Part shown: one piece after another, positions 24,248 through 34,063 of the stretch
Layout: each line of letters begins with the position of its first letter
How positions within the stretch are numbered: the stretch's first letter is position 1
Assembly: GCF_030409605.1 (NCBI RefSeq)
Contig: NZ_JAUFQG010000004.1
Coordinates: forward strand, 496,001-560,000
Length of the DNA: 64,000 bases
Reading direction: 5' to 3'
Origin: Simiduia curdlanivorans
GTDB taxonomy: Bacteria > Pseudomonadota > Gammaproteobacteria > Pseudomonadales > Cellvibrionaceae
Notes under the pieces: model-generated
The model's input: only the letters and a program-made list of their open reading frames with translations
Database searches by the model: none
Told to the model about the DNA's origin: nothing
Program-made: the position numbers and the translations under genes

Positions 24248-25276
24248 CTAAAATTGGTGCGCCCAAAAGCTCGCGGTATCGAGCATCCGGTTGGCGAAAC
24301 CCCACTCGTTATCAAACCAGGTCAGCACCTTAATGTGATACCTGCCGGCAACTCGCGTTTGGCCGCCATCGACGATGCCAGAGCGACTGTCGTGATTAAA
24401 ATCCCAGCTGGCGAGCAGTTCGTCGGTATAGCCAAGTACTTGATCAAACTCTTGCTCGGCGGCGGTTTTTAACAAGTCATTAACGGCGCTGGCACTGGTG
24501 GGTTGCAACACCACCAAATTCAAATCAATAGCCGACACATTTACCACCGGCACGCGCATGGCCTGGGCTTCAAACTTGCCTGCCAACGACGGCAACAGCC
24601 GATCAATACCGCGCGCTAGGCCTGTATCCACCGGAATAATCGACTGAAAAGCCGAACGTGTTTTGCGTAGATCGGTGTGGTGATAAGCATCAATTACCGG
24701 TTGATCGTTCATGGCCGAGTGAATGGTGGTAAGCATGCCCGATTGAATACCGAGGGCGCGATCGAGTACGTGAATCACCGGCACTATGCAGTTGGTAGAA
24801 CAACTGGCGTTCGACACAATAGTTTCTAAACCGGTTAAGCTTTTGTGGTTAAACCCATACACAATAGTGGCATCCACATCGCTGGTGGCCGGGTGTGAAA
24901 ACAACAAATGTTTAGCGCCCGCGTCGATGTGTTTTTGCGCCGTGGCGCGATCGTTAAAGGTGCCGGTGCACTCTAACACCAAATCGATGTCGAGCTCGGC
25001 CCAGGGCAAAGCACTTGGGTCTTGCTCGTGTAATAACGTGATAGACCAATGCGCGATATCGATTTTTTTTTCACTGTGCAACAGCACCGGGCCGGCGAAG
25101 CGGCCGTGGGTGGAGTCGTAGCGGGTAAGGTGCGCAATAGTGGCGCCATCGGCGAGTTCGTTGATGGCCACTATATCGAGATTGGTGGCGCGCCCGGCGA
25201 GTTGCGCTTCAAATAACGCGCGCAGCACCGAGCGGCCGATACGGCCGTAGCCGTTAATAGCAACCCTGACGGTCAT
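24248..25276 (-). CDS. epd: Erythrose-4-phosphate dehydrogenase (GapB type)
   Basis: 342 residues of the GAPDH superfamily: NAD-binding VAINGYGRIGRSVLRALFE, then active-site SNASCSTNCIVPV with the catalytic cysteine, and YHIKVLTWFDNEWGFANRML at the end. STHGRF and TTIHSAMNDQPVIDAYHHTD are typical of Epd rather than glycolytic GapA. It oxidises erythrose-4-phosphate on the way to pyridoxal phosphate. Its place between tkt and pgk is the common gammaproteobacterial arrangement. Confidence 0.92.
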   Translation of the reverse strand: MTVRVAINGYGRIGRSVLRALFEAQLAGRATNLDIVAINELADGATIAHLTRYDSTHGRFAGPVLLHSEKKIDIAHWSITLLHEQDPSALPWAELDIDLVLECTGTFNDRATAQKHIDAGAKHLLFSHPATSDVDATIVYGFNHKSLTGLETIVSNASCSTNCIVPVIHVLDRALGIQSGMLTTIHSAMNDQPVIDAYHHTDLRKTRSAFQSIIPVDTGLARGIDRLLPSLAGKFEAQAMRVPVVNVSAIDLNLVVLQPTSASAVNDLLKTAAEQEFDQVLGYTDELLASWDFNHDSRSGIVDGGQTRVAGRYHIKVLTWFDNEWGFANRMLDTASFWAHQF

Positions 25277-25309
25277 TGTTGAACGCCAGCGTTGCGCAGC
25301 AACAAGGCC

Positions 25310-27307
25310 TTAGCCCAGCAGTTCTTCAACGGTGGCCACCACGTTATCAACTGTGAAACCGAAATGCTCCATCAGTGCCGCACCGGGCGCCGACTCACCG
25401 AAGCTGGTCATACCGACTACGCGACCATCGAGGCCCACGTACTTGTACCAGTAGTCAACGTGCGCCGCTTCAACAGCAACCCGCGGCAATACCGACAAGG
25501 GCAGAACCGACTCTTTGTACATGGCATCTTGCTGATCGAACACGTTGGTGCACGGCATGGACACCACGCGCACTTTATTGCCCGCAGCGTTTAATTTTTC
25601 AGCGGCTGCCATGGCCAAGCTCACCTCAGAGCCAGTGGCGATAATGATCGCGTCTGGCGTGCCTTTGGTGTCTAGCAAGATGTAACCACCGCGCGAAATA
25701 TCAGCCACTTGGTTTGGCGTGCGCACCTGTGGCGCCAGGTTCTGACGGCTGAACACCAGCGCCGTTGGGCCTTCGCTGCGCTGCACCGCGGCCTTCCAGG
25801 CTACCGCCGATTCGGTGGCATCGGCTGGGCGCCAAGTGTCTAAGTTTGGCGTCATGCGCAGGTTGGCAATTTGCTCGATGGGCTGGTGGGTCGGGCCGTC
25901 TTCGCCCTGGCCGATGGAGTCGTGGGTATATACAAAAATATTGCGCTGCTTCATCAACGCTGCCATGCGAATGGCGTTGCGCGCATACTCCATGAACATC
26001 AAAAAGGTTGCACCGTAAGGCACGAAACCGCCGTGCAGAGCGATGCCGTTCATCATCGCGCTCATGCCAAATTCGCGCACGCCATAGTAAAGGTAGTTGC
26101 CGCTTGCGTCCTCGGCCGTGATGCCTTTACAGCCCTTCCAAATGGTCAGGTTTGAACCGGCCAAGTCGGCGGAGCCACCGAGCATTTCCGGCAGCATGGG
26201 GCCGAAAGCGTTCAGGGTATTTTGCGAGGCTTTGCGCGAGGCAATGGTTTCGGCTTTGGCTTGGGTTTCGGCGATGTAAGCATCGGCCTTGGCGGCAAAA
26301 TCGGCCGGCAATTCACCCTTGATACGGCGCTCAAACTCAGCGGCCAATTCAGGGTGGGCAGCACGGTAGGCCTCTAGCTTGGCGTTCCAGCCCTGCTCGC
26401 GCTCGGCGCCTTTGGCTTTGGCATCCCAGCCGGCATAGACTTCGGCAGGAATGTCGAAGGGCGCATGGCTCCAACCTAACTTGGCGCGGGTCAAGGCGAT
26501 TTCGTCATCACCTAAGGGCGCGCCGTGACAATCTTCTTTGCCCTGCTTGTTGGGCGAACCAAAACCGATGATGGTTTTGCAGCAAATCAAGGTGGGTTTG
26601 TTGTGCTCGGCGCGGGCAGCTTCAATGGCGGCTTTAATAGCAGCGCTGTCGTGACCATCTACCGCCGGAATCACATGCCAGCCGTAAGCTTCGAAACGCG
26701 CCGGCGTGTTGTCGGTAAACCAACCTTCCACTTCGCCGTCAATGGAAATACCGTTGTCATCGTAGAAGGCGATCAACTTGCCCAAGCCTAAGGTGCCGGC
26801 CAGTGAACAGGCTTCGTGCGAGATACCTTCCATCATGCAGCCATCACCCAAGAAGCAGTAGGTGTAGTGGTTGACGATATCGTGGCCGTCGCGGTTGAAC
26901 TGCGCCGCCAAGGTTTTCTCGGCAGTCGCCATACCCACGGCGTTGGCAATGCCCTGACCTAAGGGGCCAGTGGTGGTTTCAACACCAGGCGCGTAGCCGT
27001 ATTCGGGGTGGCCAGGGGTTTTGGAATGCAGTTGGCGGAATTGCTTCAGCTCGCTCATGGGCAGGTCGTAGCCCGACAAGTGCAGCAAGGAGTAAATCAG
27101 CATGGAGCCGTGACCATTAGACAAAATGAAGCGGTCGCGGTCGGCCCAGTTTGGGTTGGCTGGGTTATGGCTTAGATAGTCATTCCAAAGCACCTCGGCG
27201 ATGTCGGCCATGCCCATGGGGGCACCCGGGTGACCGGATTTGGCTTTCTGAACGGCGTCCATGCTCAAAGCACGGATAGCATTAGCGAGAGTGTTGCGTG
27301 AGGCCAT
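25310..27307 (-). CDS. tktA: Transketolase
   Basis: 665 residues from ATG 27307, which has AAGGAG 8 bp upstream; an upstream in-frame ATG would add 33 unconserved residues. Key parts: AIRALSMDAVQKAKSGHPGAP, GPLGQGIANAVG, the thiamine diphosphate motif FLGDGCMMEGISHEA...LIAFYDDNGIS, THDSIGQGEDGPTHQPIEQ and TGSEVSLAM. It moves two-carbon units in the pentose phosphate pathway. It is the first gene of the tkt-epd-pgk-fba group. In Pseudomonas relatives the ArsR-metK pair sits next to it; here that pair is 14 kb away. Confidence 0.97.
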   Translation of the reverse strand: MASRNTLANAIRALSMDAVQKAKSGHPGAPMGMADIAEVLWNDYLSHNPANPNWADRDRFILSNGHGSMLIYSLLHLSGYDLPMSELKQFRQLHSKTPGHPEYGYAPGVETTTGPLGQGIANAVGMATAEKTLAAQFNRDGHDIVNHYTYCFLGDGCMMEGISHEACSLAGTLGLGKLIAFYDDNGISIDGEVEGWFTDNTPARFEAYGWHVIPAVDGHDSAAIKAAIEAARAEHNKPTLICCKTIIGFGSPNKQGKEDCHGAPLGDDEIALTRAKLGWSHAPFDIPAEVYAGWDAKAKGAEREQGWNAKLEAYRAAHPELAAEFERRIKGELPADFAAKADAYIAETQAKAETIASRKASQNTLNAFGPMLPEMLGGSADLAGSNLTIWKGCKGITAEDASGNYLYYGVREFGMSAMMNGIALHGGFVPYGATFLMFMEYARNAIRMAALMKQRNIFVYTHDSIGQGEDGPTHQPIEQIANLRMTPNLDTWRPADATESAVAWKAAVQRSEGPTALVFSRQNLAPQVRTPNQVADISRGGYILLDTKGTPDAIIIATGSEVSLAMAAAEKLNAAGNKVRVVSMPCTNVFDQQDAMYKESVLPLSVLPRVAVEAAHVDYWYKYVGLDGRVVGMTSFGESAPGAALMEHFGFTVDNVVATVEELLG

Positions 27308-27670
27308 GGAAGGGCTCCTTGGTTTTGACGGGCGTCCGGCCAACATTGGCTGGGGCTTTAAAAGGGGCGCTATTTTCGCGTAATGGGCGTGGGGCGTAAA
27401 GGACAAACGCCTGTTTATTTCTTAAACACCTCCCCTGGTTGCATTTACCCAAAGGCAATCACATAGCCGAACTGACAAAACCTATTTTGGCGCCAAAAGA
27501 GTATCCATGCGCCAACTGTGGGTATTAATAAAAGGCGAAATTTCGCTTGCAACACAATTTCCTTTTGTTAGATTCGGCCAGCTTTTAAAAACCCACCGAT
27601 ATATGACATTGGATGTCGCGCCGGATTTTCAATGCCGCGCAGGCCCAAAAACCGCCATAGGGATATGCAT

Positions 27671-30600
27671 ATGCAGAACCGATTTCTTAATACTTTCTTG
27701 TTATTTATCAGCATCTTATCGATGACTGCCTGCGGTGGCGGTGGCGGTGGCGGAAGCAGCGCCCCGACACCACAAAGCCAGACCATCAGCTTCACCGAAA
27801 GCGGTACGGTCGAACTATTCGTAGGAGACGTGCGTACCACTACGGCCTCTGCGCCGAGCAGCGCCGATATTCAATTTAGCCTGAGCGAAGCCGGTATTAT
27901 CGACATAGATGCCAGTGGCACCATCACGGCACTCGCCGCCGGCAGCACCACCCTCACCCTCACCGCTCCGGCAGACAGCAGCTATAACGCCGCCACCTTG
28001 AGCATTCCGTTTGTTGTGAGTAAACGCGAGCAAACCCTTAGCCTCACAAATGGCGACAGTATTCAGGCGTTTGTGGACTCAACCCTAACTAACCCAATCA
28101 ACGGGGCCGGCAGTGGCGCCTATAGCTACAGCAGCAGCAACCCAGACGTTGCCAGCGTTGACGATCAAGGTGCTGTAACGCTACTTAATGCCGGTGAAGC
28201 CAGCATTAATATCAGCCGTAATGAAGACGAACAATACCTCGCCGCGAGTACGAGCTATACCGTTCAAAGCCTGCTCAACCCACAAACCCTGAGCTTCGGT
28301 CAAAACGCACTGCAACTGCTGGTAGATGGTAGTCAAGCTAACCCAGCCACAGGTGCACAACTGCCAGTTAGTTATGCCTCTAGCGATAACAACATCATCT
28401 CGGTAGACGCCACAGGCCAAGTCACTGCAATGGCGGCTGGCACGGCCACCATTACAGCCACGGCGGCAGGCAACTGGAAATATGCTGGGGCTAGTGCGCA
28501 ATACACAGTCACCAGTAACCGAATAGAACAAAGCATCGCCTTCGCACAAACGGGCCCCTTAGCGAAGTTCGTCGACGACTCGGTGGCAAACCCAGCCTCC
28601 GGCGGCGCCGGTGATGGTGGGATTAGTTACAACCTGTCCAACCCCGATTTAGCCAGCATCGATGCCGAAGGCAATGTCAGCCTAAACCAAGCGGGCAGTT
28701 TGGTAGTTACAGCCACTAAGGCGCAAGACCGAAAATACACCAGCGCCAGCGCCCAATACACGGTGAACACCAGCCGAATTGAACAAAGTATCGCCTTCGC
28801 GCAAGCTGGCCCCTTCGAGCGGTTTGTCGACGACTCGGTGGCAAACCCTGCCTCCGGCGGCGCCGGTGATGGTGAGATAAGTTACAGCCTGTCCAACCCA
28901 GATTTAGCCAGCATCGATGCCGAAGGCAATATCAGCCTAAACCAAGCGGGCAGTTTGGTAGTTACAGCCACTAAGGCGCAGGATCGCAAGTACGCCGGCG
29001 CTAGCGCCCAATACACGGTACACACTTCGCTCATTGATCAAACTATTGCATACGGTTTAACCGAACCGGTGCGCGAAATTACCGAAGCGGTTTTCACTAA
29101 AAGCCTTACCGATGGACCAGGTGAAGGTGACACTAGTTACACCAGCAGCAATGAAGAGGTCGCCAGTGTTGATGCCGCTGGCCAAGTCACGATATTAAGC
29201 CCAGGCCTTGCCACGATAACGGCCACCAAAGCCGCCGGGCGTAAATACAATCAAGCCAGTGACAGCTACGATATAGAGGCCGTTAATCGCACTACCAGCT
29301 TTGTCGCTTGGGTTGGTGAAGACGGTGCCGACATCACCTTCCAAGCGGGCTCTGACAACGTCGAATTTGTCGCCAGCCAAGATGCCGTTTGTGACTTTGA
29401 CGCCGCCAATGCCTGCACCCAAGGACAGCATCAAACAATAAGTAATGCGGAAATTTCAGATACGGCATTCACCTTATACAACAAAGGTTTTTACCAATTT
29501 CGCTTTGGGAATTATTACACCCAGCTGCCCGTTAATACCCAGCGCTGGGGCGCGCTGGTTAAACACAAGGTTGTCACCCACGAAGGGCGATTACTGTTGG
29601 TAGGCGGATCAAGCTATTACGGCGAACCACCCGTTGATACCTGGAGCTCTAACGACGGCATCGACTGGTCACTTGAGAACAGTGGCTCGATAACTTCCCG
29701 GCGATACGATAGTGGGCTCGCAAGCTTTAAGGGAAAGCTTTGGTTTATCGGGGGTAGATTCAACTCCACCTACGGCGACATTTGGAGCAGCCTAGACGGA
29801 AGCACATGGACACAAGACGTGGCGTTAGCCGAGTTTGGCAAACGCAAGTTTATTCACTTAATGGTCATCGGGGCCAAGCTCTACTTAGTAGGCGGATACA
29901 ACGACAGTTTCCAATTTACCAATGATGTTTGGGTAACGGAAGATGGAATTGCATGGCAAAAGATTGGGGACTTCGAGCTCAACTCTGAGGTGACACTGGC
30001 GGTGTCCTATTCCAATAAACTGTGGGTCTTTACCCAAAGAGCCTACAATGATTTCAGAGCCTACTCCTCTGACGACGGGGCGAATTGGATAGAGCAATCG
30101 AACAGCCTACCTTTTAGGCCATCGATCAACGGTAGCATTACCGAATTTGAAGGCCGCATTTGGGTGCTGGACGATAAAACCGCAACGCCCTGGAGTAGCG
30201 CTGACGGCATAACTTGGCGCCAAGAAGCGGCCATTCCAGCAGGATTAATTGTAAATAGCGCACTAGCGGTGATTAATGATCAACTACTGCTCATCGCAGG
30301 GGGGAATGACGGCTCAGTCTACCGTGCCAACGATGAAGTCTACCGCTACGAAGAGGACAAATGGCTGCTTATCAGCAACCAAAGCCCTGGCAACAAGAAG
30401 CCAGCCGTGCTGTTCAATTATAACGACAAGTTACATTTACTTGCCCAAACAGCCGGTTCGAGCTGGAACCAAATGCTATCGAGCGAAGACGGCTTAACTT
30501 GGCAAATGGAAAACGCACCAGAAAAGCGTTCGGACTTCATTCTGCCCAGCCCCCTAGCACTGAACGGTACCCTCTGGCTCATTGACGGCAGGCAACTTTA

Positions 30601-31273
30601 TTCCAACCGCAGCCAATACAGCCTAGATGGTAAAAGCTGGCAAAAGCTTGTACAGACTCCGCCTTGGCCTAATAGAAACTCCTATCACCAAATATTTAAA
30701 CACGACGACCGAATTTGGGTGATGGGCGGAACAAGTTCTGAGAATTCCAGTCTACGTCTCAATGATCTTTGGTCCACCGCAGACGGTGAAAATTGGCAAC
30801 AACATACCGATAACGAGCTATTTACTCGTGACTCCAAAACTGCTTTTTCCTTCCAGGAAAAATTGATGTTTTTTAGTAGCTATACGAATTCCATGTCGAA
30901 ATGGCAAACCGATGTTTGGAGCAGCATCGATGGTGAAACTTGGATGAAGGAGGCCGATACCACTGAGTTTGGCCCCAGAAAAAATGTAACTCTATTTGAA
31001 TTCCAGAATCGACTTTGGCTGATAGGTGGTTACAAACCCGCCACCAAAACCTGGGCCAAAGATATCTGGTCATCTGCCGATGGTATTCACTGGTACCTAG
31101 AAGCCGACAATCTACCTATGGGAGAGCTAAATCAGGCCAGCGTTACGGTAAAGAACAACATGATCTATATGAATACAATGGGATCTTCCCAATACGGCAT
31201 CTGGCGCAGCAGCGACGGCATAAACTGGCAAAAACGCTACCAACACCAGGCGCATTTTCCACTCAACAACTAA
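27671..31273 (+). CDS. Large lipoprotein with six Ig-like (BIG2) repeats and Kelch-like repeats
   Basis: 1200 residues from ATG 27671 (AGGG 8 bp upstream). Lipobox TAC at residues 19-21 is followed by a run of glycines. Residues 33-530 are six bacterial-Ig-like repeats of about 82 residues, each with a 'VASVDxxGxVT' core and 'ATKAxxRKYxxAS' end; repeats 4 and 5 are nearly identical also in DNA (28541-28785 and 28787-29030). Then a short domain with a Cys pair (VCDFDAANAC) and, from about 600, repeated Kelch-like blades with D-WSS-DG-xW. It is probably a surface-anchored adhesin or polymer binder. It shares all parts with 34956-37292. Confidence 0.75.
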   Translation: MQNRFLNTFLLFISILSMTACGGGGGGGSSAPTPQSQTISFTESGTVELFVGDVRTTTASAPSSADIQFSLSEAGIIDIDASGTITALAAGSTTLTLTAPADSSYNAATLSIPFVVSKREQTLSLTNGDSIQAFVDSTLTNPINGAGSGAYSYSSSNPDVASVDDQGAVTLLNAGEASINISRNEDEQYLAASTSYTVQSLLNPQTLSFGQNALQLLVDGSQANPATGAQLPVSYASSDNNIISVDATGQVTAMAAGTATITATAAGNWKYAGASAQYTVTSNRIEQSIAFAQTGPLAKFVDDSVANPASGGAGDGGISYNLSNPDLASIDAEGNVSLNQAGSLVVTATKAQDRKYTSASAQYTVNTSRIEQSIAFAQAGPFERFVDDSVANPASGGAGDGEISYSLSNPDLASIDAEGNISLNQAGSLVVTATKAQDRKYAGASAQYTVHTSLIDQTIAYGLTEPVREITEAVFTKSLTDGPGEGDTSYTSSNEEVASVDAAGQVTILSPGLATITATKAAGRKYNQASDSYDIEAVNRTTSFVAWVGEDGADITFQAGSDNVEFVASQDAVCDFDAANACTQGQHQTISNAEISDTAFTLYNKGFYQFRFGNYYTQLPVNTQRWGALVKHKVVTHEGRLLLVGGSSYYGEPPVDTWSSNDGIDWSLENSGSITSRRYDSGLASFKGKLWFIGGRFNSTYGDIWSSLDGSTWTQDVALAEFGKRKFIHLMVIGAKLYLVGGYNDSFQFTNDVWVTEDGIAWQKIGDFELNSEVTLAVSYSNKLWVFTQRAYNDFRAYSSDDGANWIEQSNSLPFRPSINGSITEFEGRIWVLDDKTATPWSSADGITWRQEAAIPAGLIVNSALAVINDQLLLIAGGNDGSVYRANDEVYRYEEDKWLLISNQSPGNKKPAVLFNYNDKLHLLAQTAGSSWNQMLSSEDGLTWQMENAPEKRSDFILPSPLALNGTLWLIDGRQLYSNRSQYSLDGKSWQKLVQTPPWPNRNSYHQIFKHDDRIWVMGGTSSENSSLRLNDLWSTADGENWQQHTDNELFTRDSKTAFSFQEKLMFFSSYTNSMSKWQTDVWSSIDGETWMKEADTTEFGPRKNVTLFEFQNRLWLIGGYKPATKTWAKDIWSSADGIHWYLEADNLPMGELNQASVTVKNNMIYMNTMGSSQYGIWRSSDGINWQKRYQHQAHFPLNN

Positions 31274-31282
31274 GCCCCCCAA

Positions 31283-31308
31283 AGCCCGGTAATGACCGGG
31301 CTTTTTTT
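31283..31308 (+). terminator. Rho-independent terminator after the Ig/Kelch lipoprotein
   Basis: An 8-bp stem (agcccggt / accgggct) has loop aatg, followed by a run of seven T. Confidence 0.93.
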
Positions 31309-31335
31309 CACCTTAAAAAAACGCACAATTTAATT

Positions 31336-31368
31336 GCTAAAAATTTAGCATGGTGCTAAATTTTTAGC
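31336..31368. promoter_or_regulatory. Double operator before the BlaI-like gene
   Basis: Two 14-bp dyads, GCTAAAAATTTAGC (31336-31349) and its exact reverse complement GCTAAATTTTTAGC (31355-31368), are separated by 5 bp and end 20 bp before the BlaI-like start codon. The position and symmetry fit an auto-repressed operator for this type of winged-helix repressor. Confidence 0.7.
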
Positions 31369-31387
31369 ATAGATGAGGGGTTTGAGC

Positions 31388-31774
31388 ATGAATGCAGGAA
31401 AAGTGAGCCGCCGCGAGCGGGAAATATTGGACGTCCTTTACCAATCGGAAGAAGCCAGTGCCCAGCAGGTGCTGGAACTGATGCCAGATCCACCCAGCTA
31501 TTCCTCGGTGCGCGCCTTGTTGGCGCGCATGATCGAAAAAGAGCTGGTAACGCACCGACAGGACGGCGCCAAATATCTGTACAAGCCAGCTCAGGCCCGC
31601 GCGCAAGCACAGAGCTCGGCGCTATCGCGCATGTTGAAAACGTTTTTTGATGGCTCCATCGCCAAGGCGGCCAATGCTTTACTAGGCGAGAAAGGCGAAG
31701 AGCTTACCGATGCCGAGCTAGACGCGCTGGAGCAAGCCATCGCCAAAGCGCGCGCCAATAAACGCGCTAAATAA
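31388..31774 (+). CDS. BlaI/MecI-family winged-helix repressor
   Basis: 128 residues from ATG 31388 (GAGGGG just upstream; an earlier ATG at 31373 is too close to the operator). The winged-helix part is VSRREREILDVLYQSEEASAQQVLELM, then SYSSVRALLARMIEKELVTHRQDGAKYLY, followed by a helical dimerisation tail ending FFDGSIAKAANALLGEK. In the family the repressor is cut or released by a BlaR1-type membrane peptidase; that gene follows directly. No beta-lactamase gene is near. Confidence 0.92.
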   Translation: MNAGKVSRREREILDVLYQSEEASAQQVLELMPDPPSYSSVRALLARMIEKELVTHRQDGAKYLYKPAQARAQAQSSALSRMLKTFFDGSIAKAANALLGEKGEELTDAELDALEQAIAKARANKRAK

Positions 31775-31791
31775 GTTAAGCGGGAGCCGTG

Positions 31792-33261
31792 ATGCTGACG
31801 ATTAATCTGCTCATCAGTTTAACCCTTAAGCCCTTGCTACTCATGGGTTTGGCTTACGCCTTATTTCGCCAAGATAAACAGCGCTCAGCCAGCCACCAAC
31901 ACTTGCTTGCCACGGTTATTTTATGGAGTTTACCGCTACTTATTGGCATGAGTTTTTTATTGCCCGCGCTACCCTTGCAAACGGAATTTTTCGATAGCTC
32001 AAGCGCCAACCTTTTAACCCAACCCTGGCAAGAAATAGTGCTCCTGCCCTGGGTTCAAGCACTAGTAGCCGTTTATCTATTCGCGCTACTGTTTCAGATT
32101 TTCTACTTGCTTCTAGGTTTGGCACTGCTGCGAAAGATCGAACAAAGCGCGAAAGATTTTGAGCAAAAGGCTCTATTAGAAAAACTGAAAAAATTAAGCG
32201 GTTGCGCCAAGCCCGTGACGGTTAAAGTTAGCCAAGAGATTCACTACCCGCAGGTGTGGGGCTGGAAAAATCCAACCCTGCTATTACCCCAAGCCGCCAC
32301 TGGCGCAAGCAAAGCGCAACTGCAACTCATGCTGTTACACGAACTAGGGCATGTGGCGCGCAACGATTGGCCTATTCGCCAAGCCACCCGTTTGGTGTGC
32401 GCCCTATTTTGGTTTTTACCACCCGTGTGGTGGCTAGCCAAACAACAGGTGGAATTATCTGAACGCGCTACCGATGACTGGGTGCTAGAACGCAACCATC
32501 GCACCGCCGATTATGCAGAGCTGCTACTACAAAGTGCGCAGGCGCTGAAACAAGACCTACCCACCGAGGCGCTGAACGGCTCGCCCTTATTTCAGCGCAT
32601 CAGCCTGCTGTTAGACCCACACTTAGATCGCGAGGCGCGCGAGCCGCAAAGTCTCGCCCTCGCACTCTTAATAACGGGGCTATTGGCCCTGGCCATTAGC
32701 AGTGGTCAGGTGATGCCAAAAATCGCACTGCAGCCAAGCTCGGCGTTGGTTTTAACCTGGCAGGCCATGGAAACAGCTAACAACAAAGTCGTGACTGACA
32801 ATCCATTGGCAAACCAACTTAACGCTGCCGTTATTAACAAACATGACTTCGCTAGCGTGGCGCGAGCGCCGGCAAAACCGCAGGCGGAAAATATGGTTGT
32901 GCTGGCCGAGCGCTACAGTGCCGAAGGTGAAACGTTGCGCCTGAGCAGCACTGTCGAAATCGGTAGCCCCGGCATCAACAGCGTCATGCCCATTGCGTTA
33001 ATCACCCCCACCTACCCACGCACAGCGATCAAGCGCGGCATCGAAGGTTTAGTGCGGCTGGAATTCAGTATTAACAGCGATGGCCGGGCAGAAAATATTC
33101 TCGCCCTAAGCAGCCCTAACACACTACTGACTAACGCCGCCATTAATGCCTTAACTGCTTCGCAATTTGCTCGGCCGCGCTTACAAGGCCAAGCCTTCAC
33201 CCTCACCAAGGTGACGGAGGAGTACCGCTTTCAACTCACGCATGAACCACCGGACACCTGA
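31792..33261 (+). CDS. BlaR1/M56-family membrane metallopeptidase with C-terminal TonB-like domain
   Basis: 489 residues from ATG 31792 (GGGAG upstream). Four membrane segments (three before residue 115 and one near 310) surround the zinc-peptidase motif HELGHVARNDW near residue 183, the M56 pattern. After the last segment a periplasmic part ends in a TonB C-terminal-like domain (PTYPRTAIKRGIEGLVRLEF, then ASQFARP) instead of the penicillin-binding sensor of BlaR1. It may sense through TonB-like contacts and release the BlaI-like repressor. It is followed by a tonB-like gene 68 bp away. Confidence 0.82.
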   Translation: MLTINLLISLTLKPLLLMGLAYALFRQDKQRSASHQHLLATVILWSLPLLIGMSFLLPALPLQTEFFDSSSANLLTQPWQEIVLLPWVQALVAVYLFALLFQIFYLLLGLALLRKIEQSAKDFEQKALLEKLKKLSGCAKPVTVKVSQEIHYPQVWGWKNPTLLLPQAATGASKAQLQLMLLHELGHVARNDWPIRQATRLVCALFWFLPPVWWLAKQQVELSERATDDWVLERNHRTADYAELLLQSAQALKQDLPTEALNGSPLFQRISLLLDPHLDREAREPQSLALALLITGLLALAISSGQVMPKIALQPSSALVLTWQAMETANNKVVTDNPLANQLNAAVINKHDFASVARAPAKPQAENMVVLAERYSAEGETLRLSSTVEIGSPGINSVMPIALITPTYPRTAIKRGIEGLVRLEFSINSDGRAENILALSSPNTLLTNAAINALTASQFARPRLQGQAFTLTKVTEEYRFQLTHEPPDT

Positions 33262-33329
33262 TCACTGTCCACCCCTTGACGCAACCGCGTCGCCAACACA
33301 CTAAACGTTAAAAATTTGGAGAGTGTCTT

Positions 33330-33947
33330 ATGAGCACTGCAGCATTCGTTCGCCCTGAATTTCGCACACTGGGTTCACTACCACTAGCCGCGCTAATAAC
33401 GCTGTCGCTAGTTTATGGTATGCACCTGTTAATTGAACAAGAGGCCGTTGAACCTGAAGAAGTTGAAAGGCGACCTATTCCGACTTTTGTAATGGACGAT
33501 GTGCCAGATATCGACATCATTTTCGATCAACCGAAAAAAATAGTAGAACCCGAAACACCCCCACCAACATCTATTGATGACCCCTACGAGGTTGAAACCG
33601 GTAACGGTGGCTATACCCTGCCGAAAATAAAAATAAACCCCAGTACAGACAAGCTCAATATCAACATAGGCGGCGGCAACTTGGTTAAACAAGTGATGAT
33701 TGCCCCCACCTACCCACGCAACGCCTTGCGCAACGGTACCGAGGGTTTTGTCGATATCGCCTACGATGTGACGGCCTTCGGCGGCACCGAAAATATCACC
33801 GTTATGTACGCGGAACCCGAAGGCGTATTCGAACGCGCGGCACTGGCCGCCGTCGCGCGCTGGAAGTTTCGCCCGCAAGTGATCGACAACGAACCGGTGC
33901 CCACGCAGGGTTTAAAAGAGCGTGTCAGGTTTACCATCGAGAAATAA
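33330..33947 (+). CDS. TonB-family energy transducer
   Basis: 205 residues: an N-terminal membrane anchor (LPLAALITLSLVYGMHLLI), a proline-poor acidic linker with PETPPPT, and a C-terminal TonB domain (APTYPRNALRNGTEGFVDIA and FERAALAAVARWKFRPQ). TonB proteins pass proton-motive energy to outer-membrane receptors. No ExbB/ExbD or receptor gene is in the window. The domain ending is very like that of the M56 peptidase before it, so the two are probably linked in function or by duplication. Confidence 0.87.
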   Translation: MSTAAFVRPEFRTLGSLPLAALITLSLVYGMHLLIEQEAVEPEEVERRPIPTFVMDDVPDIDIIFDQPKKIVEPETPPPTSIDDPYEVETGNGGYTLPKIKINPSTDKLNINIGGGNLVKQVMIAPTYPRNALRNGTEGFVDIAYDVTAFGGTENITVMYAEPEGVFERAALAAVARWKFRPQVIDNEPVPTQGLKERVRFTIEK

Positions 33948-34063
33948 TTGCACACCGCTTTGACGGCCGCGCCGCTTATCACTAAGATGCGCGGCCAATT
34001 GCCACTTCGAAGAGTGGCATTTTCCCTAAACGTTTACCGTCTAAAATTTTCAACGCCAATGCC

